25,768 nt of DNA, from assembly GCA_964598995.1 (NCBI GenBank), contig CAZRDR010000065.1:1-25768 (forward strand). Reading direction: 5' to 3'. The notes below the pieces were generated by a model, which saw nothing but the letters and a program-made list of their open reading frames with translations, searched no databases and had not been told where the DNA came from. Below, in pieces: positions 7,617-14,782 of the stretch; positions within the stretch are counted from its first letter, which is position 1; each line of letters begins with the position of its first letter. This DNA comes from JACROF01 sp964598995 (lineage in GTDB: Bacteria > Patescibacteriota > Microgenomatia > Levybacterales > UBA12049). The translations under genes and the position numbers were made by a program.

Positions 7617-8069
7617 ATGACTAAGCAACAACTCCAAGAAGAATTAAAGCAAGCAATGCTTGCCCGCGATACTGATAAAACATCAGTTCTTCGCATGATT
7701 ATTTCTGCGATCGGATATTACGAAATTAATAAAGGTGGCGCTGGTTACGAAGCAACCGAGGAGGATGTTTTAAATGTTTTGCAGTCTCAAGCCAAACAGC
7801 GCAAAGACTCTATCGAACAATTTACCGCTGGTAATAGACCAGAATTAGCTGAAAAAGAACAGAAAGAATTTGATATGATCGCGACCTATTTACCAGCCCA
7901 AATGGGTGAGGATGAAATCAGAACTTTAGTTAAAGAAGCAATTGCGTCTTCTGGTGCTACTTCAGCACAAGACATGGGTAAAGTCATGGGTGCTTTAATG
8001 CCTAAGACCAAAGGCAAAGCTGATGGTGGCTTGGTAAGTAAAATAGTTCGTGAAGAGTTATCGCAATAA
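7617..8069 (+). CDS. yqeY: GatB/YqeY domain protein
   Basis: 150-residue free-standing YqeY protein, homologous to the C-terminal tail domain of GatB that contacts tRNA in the Asp/Glu-tRNA amidotransferase. The role of stand-alone YqeY is poorly defined; tRNA-related function is inferred from the family. Typical features: LQEELKQAMLARDTDKTSVLR at the N-terminus, KQRKDSIEQF, LPAQMGEDEI, and a C-terminal SAQDMGKVMGALMPKTKGKADG motif close to the family signature. Length is normal. A strong extended -10 box sits immediately upstream with the ATG at the predicted transcription start. The stop TAA overlaps the next ATG by one base. Confidence 0.93.
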   Translation: MTKQQLQEELKQAMLARDTDKTSVLRMIISAIGYYEINKGGAGYEATEEDVLNVLQSQAKQRKDSIEQFTAGNRPELAEKEQKEFDMIATYLPAQMGEDEIRTLVKEAIASSGATSAQDMGKVMGALMPKTKGKADGGLVSKIVREELSQ

Positions 8070-8614
8070 TGCTCTACTTCGTTACCGGTAATAAAGAAAA
8101 AATATTCCACGCTCGACTTAAATTAGATCCAGAAGGTATTACCTTTACCCCCAAAGATCTCCCTCTTAAGGAAATTCAATCTGAATCAATTAAAGAAATT
8201 GCGATTGATAAAGCAGAGCAAGCATATAAATTGCTACAAAAACCACTCATTGTTAAAGATGATGGTTGGTTCATAGAAAGTCTTAATGGGTTCCCTGGCC
8301 CGTTCATGAAGTACATTAACTCCTGGCTAACGGTGAAAGATATTCAACATCTGATGAAAGATAAGAAGAACCGAACTATTTTATTTCATGAGGTTATTAT
8401 CTATATCGATAACACGCAGACGAAACAATTCAGTAATAAAATAAGTGGTGAGCTACTTGATGAACCTAGAGGTAATAATCTTCCTTTTTCTGAATTATCA
8501 ACATTTAGGAAAGATAGAAAATCAATGGCGGAGTGTATAAATGAAGGGATAGATCCTTTTGATGAACACAAAATCTGGAATGACTTTGCAGATTGGTATA
8601 AAACTATTTCTTAG
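8069..8614 (+). CDS. Ham1/RdgB (ITPase)-like protein with degenerate active site
   Basis: 181 residues. The first half follows the Ham1/RdgB non-canonical purine NTP pyrophosphatase fold: FVTGNKEK (4-11), IKEIAIDKAEQAY, and VKDDGWFIESLNGFPGPF with the conserved Asp pair at 64-65. The second half departs: the family GFGYDPIF element is replaced by GNNLPFSELSTF (135-146), the terminal SHR motif is absent, and the N-terminal lysine-x-x-Glu motif reads KIFH, putting His14 in place of Glu. House-cleaning activity on dITP/XTP is therefore doubtful. It may act on another nucleotide or have lost catalysis. A canonical paralogue lies at 16551-17105. The ATG overlaps the yqeY stop by one base; the 3' end overlaps convergent secF by 11 nt. 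Confidence 0.8.
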   Translation: MLYFVTGNKEKIFHARLKLDPEGITFTPKDLPLKEIQSESIKEIAIDKAEQAYKLLQKPLIVKDDGWFIESLNGFPGPFMKYINSWLTVKDIQHLMKDKKNRTILFHEVIIYIDNTQTKQFSNKISGELLDEPRGNNLPFSELSTFRKDRKSMAECINEGIDPFDEHKIWNDFADWYKTIS

Positions 8615-9518
8615 ACGAAACCTTTCGCTTCTGATCCCATTCATGCCAAGCGACAAGAAGTGGTGAGGCATTAAAAATACTTGAATACGTTCCACTGGCG
8701 ATACCTATCAGGAGTGCGACTACGAACCATCTTACCGTTTCTCCACCGAAAATGAGTAACGTAAGTAAAACGAGAATTGCAGTAAGTGAAGTATTTAATG
8801 AACGAACGATTGTCTGTAGAATTGAGTTATTAACGACAGTCGCGAAGGGTACACCGCTTACTTTCAGTAGATTCTCTCTAATGCGATCAAAGACAACGAT
8901 CGTATCATGAACTGAAAAGCCGATGACGGTTAATACAGCAGTTATGAAAAGACTATCAACTTCTACATTAAGGAAGTGACCAAGAAGTGAGAAGATGCCT
9001 AAAACGACGAGTACGTCATGGAGAAGCGCGATTACCGCACAGACACCAAATCTCCAGCTACTCGCAGGCTTTGGAACTTTTCTAAATGAAATCGCGATGT
9101 AAAGAACGATCAGCGCAGATGCGAGTAAGACAGAGTAAAATGCTTTTGTTGTCGTTTCTGCACCTATAGTCGGACCGATACTTTCAAATGATTCTTGTTT
9201 GACACTCGTATCAATTTTTTTAAGATCAGAGAGCAATTTCGCATTCTGTTTTTCGTTAATCGGTGCTGCCTTGATAATAACATCTTTACCAGATGGCTGA
9301 ACTGTTGAGACCTCGATCTTTTCTGAATTGAACACTTGCTTTACTTTTGTGACCGTCTCAGGGGATACTTGTTTGGCGAACGTATAGGTAGTTCGAGATC
9401 CACCAGTAAACTCAATTGACAGCTTAAGTCCATAAAGCAAAAGTGAGATAATTCCAGGCACGATGATCAGGAGTGAGATGATAAAGTATAAATTTTTTCG
9501 TCCAATTATATTTAACAT
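8604..9518 (-). CDS. secF: Protein translocase subunit SecF
   Basis: Membrane partner of SecD in the proton-driven accessory complex that helps SecYEG export proteins. 304 residues from ATG 9518. A first membrane segment (about 10-30) is followed by the SecF signature IEFTGG (35-40), a periplasmic domain, then a five-helix block including SFRKVPKPAS, AVIALLHDVLVVLG, GFSVHDTIVVFDRIREN and the closing VALLIGIASGTYSSIF. The frame extends to a TTG at 9554, but the extra residues (RRRGVTSSKY) are atypical and that TTG falls in the loop of a strong hairpin, so ATG 9518 was preferred. The gene follows secD after 58 nt. Confidence 0.95.
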   Translation of the reverse strand: MLNIIGRKNLYFIISLLIIVPGIISLLLYGLKLSIEFTGGSRTTYTFAKQVSPETVTKVKQVFNSEKIEVSTVQPSGKDVIIKAAPINEKQNAKLLSDLKKIDTSVKQESFESIGPTIGAETTTKAFYSVLLASALIVLYIAISFRKVPKPASSWRFGVCAVIALLHDVLVVLGIFSLLGHFLNVEVDSLFITAVLTVIGFSVHDTIVVFDRIRENLLKVSGVPFATVVNNSILQTIVRSLNTSLTAILVLLTLLIFGGETVRWFVVALLIGIASGTYSSIFNASPLLVAWHEWDQKRKVSSKK

Positions 9519-9527
9519 ATATTTTGA

Positions 9528-9573
9528 AGAGGTGACTCCCCGCCTTCTATTCAATCTGCGGGGTGTCTCCTCT
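9528..9573 (-). promoter_or_regulatory. Strong hairpin between secD and secF
   Basis: Arms 9529-9543 and 9558-9572 pair over 15 positions with only two T/T mismatches; the inner six base pairs are all G/C (CCCCGC with GCGGGG). The loop is 14 nt. The stem carries no U-run on the transcribed (-) strand and contains a GAGGAG that could serve as a Shine-Dalgarno sequence. It is more likely an RNA element setting secF translation or mRNA stability than a terminator (inference). Confidence 0.6.
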
Positions 9574-9576
9574 GTA

Positions 9577-10917
9577 TTATCTATAAACTATTCGTAATAA
9601 TGTTCTCGTCACAGTAATCGCTGAGAATAATGATACGACAACTCCGATAGCAAGTGTTAACGCGAACCCTCGCACAATACCTGTACCAAAAATCATTAAG
9701 ATACTACTCGTAATGAGACTCGCGATATTACTGTCGCGAATTGACGCCCAGGCTCTCGAAAACCCTAGGTCAAGTGATGCAAATTCTGACTTCCCTTTAC
9801 GCATCTCTTCACGCATACGTTCAAAGATCAGGATATTCGCATCAACCGCAATTCCGATTGAGAGAATAAATCCTGCAATTCCCGCTAAGGTCATCGTAAC
9901 TGGGACGAGTCTGAAAATTGACAAGGTGATTAAGGTGTAAATAGTCAACGCAATACTCGCAATAACTCCTAGTCTTCCGTAAAGACTAATCATAAAGATA
10001 ACAATTACTGCAAATCCGATCAGTCCTGCGATAAGACTTTTATGCACAGTCTGACTACCCAGTGTTGCACCAACTGCTTTTTGCTCTAAGATCTGAAGAG
10101 AGATTGGTAATGCACCAGCATTAAGCTGAATCTGGAGTGCTTTCGCTTGGGGGATAGTAAATTGTCCGGTAATTTCTGCTGTACCTGTAAGAATAGGCTG
10201 ATTAACTCGAGGTGCTTGGATGAGCTGATTATCTAAGACGATTCCAACTATTCTTCCAACATTTCTTTTGGTGATATCAGCGAATTTCTTAGCACCATTA
10301 GAAGTAAAAGTAATTTCGACCTGTGGCTCGCCGGTGTTTTGGTTGAAAGTAACAGCAGCTTTCTTGAGATCCTTTCCGGTTAGGCCAGTATTATGAGCAC
10401 TAGATCCTAAAATCTGTTCAACACCTAATGGGAGTGCTTGAGATGGTTTCGTCGTATTAGCTGATGAACTGGCACCTTCTTCCCAGAACGATAACTGCGC
10501 TGTCTGACCAATAAGACTTACTGCCTGGTTCACATCGGTAACTCCAGGAATTTCAACGATCACACGATAATCATTATTTACCTGAGAGGTCTGGACGAGT
10601 GGCTCTGAGACGCCAAAGAAATTAATACGTCTCTCAATCACTTCTTTAGCTGAATCCAATGCGTTCTTACGCTGATCCGCCGGGATATCTTTCATATTTG
10701 CACGTAGCGTAATACTCGTTCCTCCCTGAAGATCAAGACCTTCACGAAAAGCTACATTTTGCTGCAGATTAAGAGGTTTAAGAAGTGTATTGATAGTAAC
10801 AAGCTTAATTGGCTTCTTAGCAAAAGGAAGAGAAATACTATCAGGAATATTAATAAGAAGAGCAATAAGACCAATTAAAATGATAAAAACAGTGAGGAAG
10901 TTCGACTGGCGTTTCAT
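9577..10917 (-). CDS. secD: Protein translocase subunit SecD
   Basis: 446-residue membrane subunit of the SecDF export motor. An N-terminal membrane helix (8-24) leads to the diagnostic REGLDLQGGTSITL (58-71), then the periplasmic P1 region (RRINFFGVSEP, VEIPGVTDVNQA, and the second repeat GRIVGIVLDNQL with TGQFTIPQAKALQIQLNAGALP). The transmembrane block includes GFILSIGIAVDANILIFERMREEMRKG, whose buried Asp is implicated in proton use, and IASLITSSILMIFGTGIVRGFA. Length is at the short end of the family. The start ATG overlaps the end of the upstream winged-helix gene by 4 nt (ATGA), implying one transcript and coupling. Confidence 0.96.
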   Translation of the reverse strand: MKRQSNFLTVFIILIGLIALLINIPDSISLPFAKKPIKLVTINTLLKPLNLQQNVAFREGLDLQGGTSITLRANMKDIPADQRKNALDSAKEVIERRINFFGVSEPLVQTSQVNNDYRVIVEIPGVTDVNQAVSLIGQTAQLSFWEEGASSSANTTKPSQALPLGVEQILGSSAHNTGLTGKDLKKAAVTFNQNTGEPQVEITFTSNGAKKFADITKRNVGRIVGIVLDNQLIQAPRVNQPILTGTAEITGQFTIPQAKALQIQLNAGALPISLQILEQKAVGATLGSQTVHKSLIAGLIGFAVIVIFMISLYGRLGVIASIALTIYTLITLSIFRLVPVTMTLAGIAGFILSIGIAVDANILIFERMREEMRKGKSEFASLDLGFSRAWASIRDSNIASLITSSILMIFGTGIVRGFALTLAIGVVVSLFSAITVTRTLLRIVYR

Positions 10918-11489
10918 GACAACATTGTTTCCTCGTCACCGACGAGCATAACCCTTCCTCCTGCCAAAATGCCTGCGATAAATGGATCATTACGAGTTTT
11001 TCTAAATTTGAACTCGTCCTCAGTCATAGCCGTGTAATTAATCTCAGTACCGAGACGCTGCTCTTCTGTTCGAACAAGCGCTGCTAACTCTGGTAAGACG
11101 ACAGTTCCGATCACCATGAAATCGACATCATCTGGGTTTTTCTTAATGCGTCTTACGAATTTAGAAGAAAACATAGCATATTTAATCTTGCCGAGTTTTG
11201 CTCGATTTTTCAAGACCTCATTACCAAGTCCAATCGTTTTTACCCCAATTTCGAGGAGATCAAAATAAAATGGATAATTTTTATCCAGGGAATAATAGAC
11301 TCTATTTGCTCGTTGTTCTTTTTGAAGGATGCCGTGCTTCTCTAAAAATTGAAGTTCGCGTCTAACAGCATTAATTTCATCCCCCGTTCTGCGGACGCAT
11401 TCGCGGACATGATACATTTCATAAGGAGTAGCCAAGAAGACGTTAAGTAATGTGACACGAGACTTTGATGTAATCAGATCAGATAACAT
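10914..11489 (-). CDS. Winged-helix protein fused to a nucleotidyltransferase-like domain
   Basis: 191 residues. Residues 1-70 form a winged helix of ArsR/MarR style (LITSKSRVTLLNVFLATP, then EINAVRRELQFLEKHGIL and a wing QRANRVYYSLD). The remainder resembles a MNT/Pol-beta-type nucleotidyltransferase, with the acidic pair DVDF at 121-124 after a degenerate glycine-serine stretch (FSSKFVRRI). Proteins with this architecture are common in candidate-phyla bacteria and archaea and are usually called transcriptional regulators, but their DNA targets and any transfer activity are not established. It begins a unit with secD (4-nt overlap) and secF, so it may control that operon (inference). A good promoter lies 30-60 nt upstream. 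Confidence 0.75.
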   Translation of the reverse strand: MLSDLITSKSRVTLLNVFLATPYEMYHVRECVRRTGDEINAVRRELQFLEKHGILQKEQRANRVYYSLDKNYPFYFDLLEIGVKTIGLGNEVLKNRAKLGKIKYAMFSSKFVRRIKKNPDDVDFMVIGTVVLPELAALVRTEEQRLGTEINYTAMTEDEFKFRKTRNDPFIAGILAGGRVMLVGDEETMLS

Positions 11490-11522
11490 AGCTCTAGAAT
11501 GAGTAGTGGGGACAGTAGCTAT

Positions 11523-11551
11523 ACTATATAATAAATGAGTTCAGTTGGCAA
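11523..11551 (-). promoter_or_regulatory. Promoter for the winged-helix/secD/secF unit
   Basis: On the minus strand: TTGCCA (complement of 11546-11551), a 17-nt spacer, TATAGT (complement of 11523-11528). The predicted start is near 11516, leaving a leader of about 27 nt. A dyad ATAGCT/AGCTAT (11488-11493 and 11517-11522) flanks that leader and could be a binding site for the encoded winged-helix protein (inference). Confidence 0.6.
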
Positions 11552-11585
11552 TGAGGAAAGAGCTTTTTGAATACAATACCTACTC

Positions 11586-12752
11586 TTATGACACAGTCAC
11601 ATCGCTGTAGGTAGGGACAACTTGGATCCAAATTTGACCCCTATTAAATTCGATCTCTTTCCCAGACGCTACATTTTTGATGACTGTTCTTGCTTCTCGG
11701 TCAGCTTTACTCCACGTGACTTTTATCTCTTTTCCATCTTGGAAGACTACGCCTGTACCACTTCCGATTGTTTTAAATAATTCATGAAGATTATTCTCAT
11801 AGCCATCGTTAGCTCTGCTTTCTTTCTCATAAAGAATGACAACATTTTTAGGAGAAAGCTGCTTTTTCGTATTGTTATCCAGATGTGCAGTACCGCCATT
11901 AGTTCGTGCATAAGTATTTGAGGTTGGATTATATGTCCAAACTACATCATACGCTGGATTTCCTTCCCAGAAGTTCATCGAGATTTTCTGACTCGTTGGT
12001 CTATTTGAGGAAGCTGCATCATCCTTAAATGACCACTTTACGAAGTCTGCATCCCAAGCATCACCTTTTTTATCTACATTTGTCAGATCGCGCTGAGCGC
12101 CAATTGCCCACAGACCTGTAGTTGTTGAGTACATCGTATGTTCTGTAGCCACAGGATGACCGAGTCTTCCTTCGTCACGCTTAAAAGTCGGGAAGCCGAT
12201 CGAGAACTGGTTAAGATCATTATAGGTATTCCAGCCATAATCAACGATCTGCCCGAGAGCATCTGCTGGTCCTGGCGTATTTGCGCCGCCAACATGGGCA
12301 TAAAGAGGATTCGGACCATATTCTGATATCCAGTCCAAGAAGTAGGTTCTCGCTGATCGTACAGGTCCTACGATGCCTGCATCCTGACAATAAAAGACTC
12401 CCATAAATCGAGTAATTCCGCCTTCAGCGAGAGATTCATAGACAATATCAGCAAAGGACAGACCTGACTGTGGACGCGCATCGGTGGAATTTTCGACCAT
12501 TACGCCAAGTGGACGATGTTTTTGCCACCAGTCTCGCTGCTGCTTGGTATACATGGCACCGTTGAGGGGACATTCTTCAGTTTTTGGACCTGAATTATCA
12601 AATTCTAAAGCACCATAAGCATTTGTCTTCTTGGTATCAACTGGAGCAACAGCTGTAGTACCTGATGATTTAGCGAAGAGAGAATAAGAAATACCTGTAG
12701 ATAAAAGGTATAACCCTATTGCAGCGATAATGAGCAGATTTTTATTTCCCAT
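11586..12752 (-). CDS. DUF3048 (YerB-type) membrane-anchored protein
   Basis: 388 residues from ATG 12752, which follows a GGAAAAG Shine-Dalgarno-like sequence and overlaps the DUF4446 gene by 11 nt. An N-terminal membrane anchor (NLLIIAAIGLYLLSTGISYS) precedes a long extracytoplasmic region. DUF3048 hallmarks are clear: PLGVMVENSTDARPQSGLS, then ADIVYESLAEGGITRFMGVF, then VGPVRSARTYFLDW and a C-terminal half beginning near DAWDADFVKWSF. Family members (YerB in Bacillus) are surface proteins of unknown biochemical function. There is no lipobox, so it is anchored by the helix rather than lipidated. A TTG four codons upstream is in frame but less likely as a start. Its stop lies about 35 nt upstream of the secDF-unit promoter. 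Confidence 0.9.
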   Translation of the reverse strand: MGNKNLLIIAAIGLYLLSTGISYSLFAKSSGTTAVAPVDTKKTNAYGALEFDNSGPKTEECPLNGAMYTKQQRDWWQKHRPLGVMVENSTDARPQSGLSFADIVYESLAEGGITRFMGVFYCQDAGIVGPVRSARTYFLDWISEYGPNPLYAHVGGANTPGPADALGQIVDYGWNTYNDLNQFSIGFPTFKRDEGRLGHPVATEHTMYSTTTGLWAIGAQRDLTNVDKKGDAWDADFVKWSFKDDAASSNRPTSQKISMNFWEGNPAYDVVWTYNPTSNTYARTNGGTAHLDNNTKKQLSPKNVVILYEKESRANDGYENNLHELFKTIGSGTGVVFQDGKEIKVTWSKADREARTVIKNVASGKEIEFNRGQIWIQVVPTYSDVTVS

Positions 12753-13221
12753 GTTCTTTTCCAAATGTCTTTGCCTGACTGACAGCTTTTAATTCCTCGT
12801 CAGACAACTCATGTTCAACTCCCTTTCCATTTATTACTTTCTTTGCATACCATCTTGTACCGGTTCGAGAATACAAACCAGAAATTACGACTCCTGTGTT
12901 ATGTGCATCAAGTAGGGATAAAATAAAACTCTGGTCACCACCTGTATCCTTAAAAGGATTAAAGCGAACCAGACCTATCTTTTGAATATGCAACGAACTA
13001 TCCTGTTCAATCTTATCATACTGCCCCGATAAATTGGCAATATCCTTTTTTGCGACATGTAACTCGCCTAGAATTTTATCGAGTACAGAAGTCAGTGATT
13101 CTGTGGTAACACCACTGATAAGTTGATCATAATGCCTTTTATAAAGGATGACAACAAATGTCAAAACTATAAGCCAAATGAAGAAAATTCCGAGAACAAT
13201 GAGGGGGACAATGCCGAGCAT
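12742..13221 (-). CDS. DUF4446 family membrane protein
   Basis: 159 residues. One N-terminal membrane helix (about 3-27, rich in Ile, Leu, Val), then a predicted helical linker (TTESLTSVLDKILGELHVAKKDIANL) and the DUF4446 core: IGLVRFNPFKDTGGDQSFIL followed by LLDAHNTGVVISGLYSRTG and RWYAKKVINGKG, ending in a charged ELSDEEL tail. The family has no assigned function; it is widespread in Firmicutes and candidate-phyla bacteria. The start ATG at 13221 lies only a few bases from the predicted transcription start. It is paired with DUF3048 downstream through an 11-nt overlap, suggesting a joint envelope role (inference). Confidence 0.9.
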   Translation of the reverse strand: MLGIVPLIVLGIFFIWLIVLTFVVILYKRHYDQLISGVTTESLTSVLDKILGELHVAKKDIANLSGQYDKIEQDSSLHIQKIGLVRFNPFKDTGGDQSFILSLLDAHNTGVVISGLYSRTGTRWYAKKVINGKGVEHELSDEELKAVSQAKTFGKEHGK

Positions 13222-13229
13222 ACATGGTC

Positions 13230-13268
13230 ATCTTAGCCTCTTGACAGCCTCAGTGTCAATAGTGTAAC
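13230..13268. promoter_or_regulatory. Divergent promoters built on a TTGACA/TGTCAA dyad
   Basis: TTGACA (13241-13246), seven bases, TGTCAA (13254-13259) is a perfect inverted repeat whose arms are consensus -35 boxes on opposite strands. Leftward: 18-nt spacer to TAAGAT (complement of 13230-13235), start within about 3 nt of the DUF4446 ATG. Rightward: 16-nt spacer to TGTAAC (13263-13268), start about 7 nt before the ATG at 13282. The -10 boxes are weaker than the -35 boxes. The dyad might also be an operator. Confidence 0.5.
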
Positions 13269-13281
13269 CTTTCCTACTATA

Positions 13282-13536
13282 ATGGCAAAGAAGAGAAAAA
13301 CACGCTCACAAAAATATGCTGCGGATCTTCGTCAGCATGTGAGTTCTTCTCTTACTACTAATACGGCTGTTTCACTCTCAGAAGTAGGCATTCAGCCTCT
13401 TAAGACCTCTCACGTTAGTTCTCATTCAAATCTTTCCGAATATCATTTCGTGCGGCATGACCTCATAAAAACCTCAACAATCACCGGAGCTATTATTCTT
13501 GTTGAGCTTGTGTTATTCTTTGTAGTGAAGCTATAA
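13282..13536 (+). CDS. Small tail-anchored membrane protein of unknown function
   Basis: 84 residues, not recognised. The N-terminus is strongly basic (KKRKTRSQK), the middle is Ser/Thr-rich and polar, and a single hydrophobic helix lies at the extreme C-terminus (about 64-82, TITGAIILVELVLFFVV). The predicted arrangement is a cytoplasmic head with a C-terminal membrane anchor and no signal peptide. The basic head could contact nucleic acid or phospholipid, but nothing specific shows this. The ATG overlaps a chance TATAAT; the only ATG in frame is this one, and there is no Shine-Dalgarno sequence, so initiation may be leaderless from the dyad promoter upstream. Coding status rests on length, sensible composition and placement. 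Confidence 0.65.
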   Translation: MAKKRKTRSQKYAADLRQHVSSSLTTNTAVSLSEVGIQPLKTSHVSSHSNLSEYHFVRHDLIKTSTITGAIILVELVLFFVVKL

Positions 13537-13632
13537 AATGCATACTATGACATACTTTTCTTCCTTTTTCTCGCCTACCATTAACGCGTCTATGGCTCGT
13601 CCATAACAAGAAATGGTATTGAAGGGAGGTGA
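13520..13632 (+). promoter_or_regulatory. Promoter, structured leader and strong Shine-Dalgarno of the DUF5679 gene
   Basis: A candidate promoter TTGTAG (13520-13525), 17-nt spacer, TACTAT (13543-13548) predicts an 85-nt leader. TACCATT (13576-13582) pairs with AATGGTA (13612-13618), enclosing a second stem TATGG/CCATA (13591-13595/13601-13605). Six bases later comes GGGAGGTGA (13624-13632), a near-perfect anti-SD match, 7 nt before the ATG. Such a strong site is exceptional in this window. Confidence 0.5.
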
Positions 13633-13639
13633 CTTATCC

Positions 13640-13786
13640 ATGGCAGAAATGTATTGTGTAAAATGTCGTGCAAAGCGCGATGATCCAGCCGCTCAAGCTG
13701 TTACTATGAAAAATGGTAAACCAGCTATGAAGGGAAAGTGCCCAGTTTGTGGTACAGGAATGTACAAGATTGGTGCAGCTAAGTAA
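13640..13786 (+). CDS. DUF5679 zinc-ribbon protein, 48 aa
   Basis: A very small protein with two CxxC knuckles (Cys6, Cys9 and Cys34, Cys37: YCVKC and CPVC) separated by a basic segment with AVTMKNGKPAMKGK and ending GTGMYKIG. This matches the DUF5679 family of tiny zinc ribbons found in many bacteria, archaea and candidate phyla; the pattern YCVKC, KNGKPAMKGKCPVCGT is diagnostic. Function is unknown; a nucleic-acid or ribosome contact is often guessed from the fold. The start is fixed by a consensus Shine-Dalgarno sequence 7 nt upstream. The gene is followed by a hairpin and a rho-independent terminator. High expression is suggested by the ribosome-binding site and terminator. Confidence 0.88.
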   Translation: MAEMYCVKCRAKRDDPAAQAVTMKNGKPAMKGKCPVCGTGMYKIGAAK

Positions 13787-13803
13787 CCTTTGCTGACTAT
13801 TTC

Positions 13804-13834
13804 TTCTTGAAGATTCTCATAGAGCCTTCAAGAA
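13804..13834 (+). repeat. 9-bp inverted repeat downstream of the DUF5679 gene
   Basis: TTCTTGAAG (13804-13812) and CTTCAAGAA (13826-13834) are perfect inverted copies around a 13-nt loop, just before the terminator. It may protect the 3' end of the mRNA or be part of a two-step terminator. Confidence 0.5.
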
Positions 13835-13840
13835 ACATAT

Positions 13841-13866
13841 AAAACCCCGTCTAAGACGGGGTTTTT
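13841..13866. terminator. Rho-independent terminator, probably bidirectional
   Basis: AAAACCCCGTC (13841-13851), loop TAA, GACGGGGTTTT (13855-13865) plus one more T: an 11-bp stem with a GC core and a U-tract on either strand. It serves the DUF5679 gene from the left and the ferredoxin oxidoreductase operon, ending at 13892, from the right. Confidence 0.92.
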
Positions 13867-13891
13867 CGTGGACTAGTCACAGCTTTCGTGA

Positions 13892-14782
13892 TTACATCAA
13901 TGAATCAAGAATTGGGTTTATGTCGATATCCTCAATTGACTGATCGACGAGATGCTTTTCAGCAATCTGCGGGATCTGTTCATCCCACGTTGGACGACTT
14001 TCCTGGTACAGAAGTCCGACCGCCACTCGCTCCTTTTCTCCTTCTTGCAGAGCGTGCTTAAGAGGCCACTGTTCAGCGACCTCAAATGCCTTGAGTTTAT
14101 TAGAGACGTCGTGGCCAGTATCTTGAACATTATAAATATGTTCATTAAACCAGGTATAGGTATTCTTGAGGTTAAATGTTACACACGGCTGCATCGAGTC
14201 GATAATTGAGAATCCTTTATGTCGGATTGCCTCGACCATAAGTTGAGTCTCAAGTTTAGTATCCCCTGCATACCCTCTCGCGACGAACGTCGCTCCCGCT
14301 GCTAAGGCACTACTGAGTGCGTTGAGTGGTGCTTCAACAGTCGGCACCGGAGTAACTTTATTTTTCGTTCCAATATCAGTCTCAGCCGAGTACTGACCAG
14401 TCGTCAGGCCATAGATCTGATTATTATGCACCAGAAGTGTCAGATTGATATTCCGCCTTGCCGCATGAACGAGGTGATTGAACCCTTCAGCATACTGATC
14501 TCCATCTCCTCCGATAACAATGACTGTAATCCCGGCATTAGCGAGTTTTATCCCCTCAGCAACAGGCATCGGACGGCCATGCAAACCGTTAAAGCCATAC
14601 GTCTTGACCCAATACGGGAGCTTTCCTGAGCAGCCAATACCTGAAATGAGAACGACTTCCCAAGGATTTAGCCCTAACTGAACGATAGCATTTTTCAAAG
14701 ATACCCAGATGCCAAAGTCACCGCACCCAGGACACCAATTAGGATGATCGTGAGTTACTTCTAATTCTTTAAAACTAGCCAC
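13892..14782 (-). CDS. 2-oxoacid:ferredoxin oxidoreductase, beta subunit
   Basis: Thiamine-diphosphate-binding subunit of an enzyme that decarboxylates a 2-oxoacid to acyl-CoA while reducing ferredoxin. 296 residues. Motifs: WCPGCGDFG (16-24), SGIGCSGK, the TPP signature GGDGDQYAEGFNHLVHAARR (91-110) with NNQIYGLTTGQ (120-130), and MQPCVTFN. Cys17, Cys20, Cys51 and Cys200 match the four ligands of the single 4Fe-4S cluster in two-subunit archaeal-type enzymes. The start is GTG at 14782 behind AGGAGGTG, a strong Shine-Dalgarno sequence. It overlaps the alpha gene by 8 nt. Substrate choice (pyruvate or 2-oxoglutarate) cannot be read here. No separate ferredoxin-like subunit is next to it. Confidence 0.94.
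   Translation of the reverse strand: MASFKELEVTHDHPNWCPGCGDFGIWVSLKNAIVQLGLNPWEVVLISGIGCSGKLPYWVKTYGFNGLHGRPMPVAEGIKLANAGITVIVIGGDGDQYAEGFNHLVHAARRNINLTLLVHNNQIYGLTTGQYSAETDIGTKNKVTPVPTVEAPLNALSSALAAGATFVARGYAGDTKLETQLMVEAIRHKGFSIIDSMQPCVTFNLKNTYTWFNEHIYNVQDTGHDVSNKLKAFEVAEQWPLKHALQEGEKERVAVGLLYQESRPTWDEQIPQIAEKHLVDQSIEDIDINPILDSLM

Noticed and set aside
9519..9554. SecF start at TTG 9554
   Set aside because: Less likely than ATG 9518: the added residues are atypical for SecF and the TTG sits in a hairpin loop. It is kept as a possibility in the findings.
13278..13283. TATAAT overlapping the ATG of the 84-aa gene as its promoter
   Set aside because: Transcription from it would begin inside the gene, and there is no later ATG in frame; the upstream TTGACA promoter fits better.
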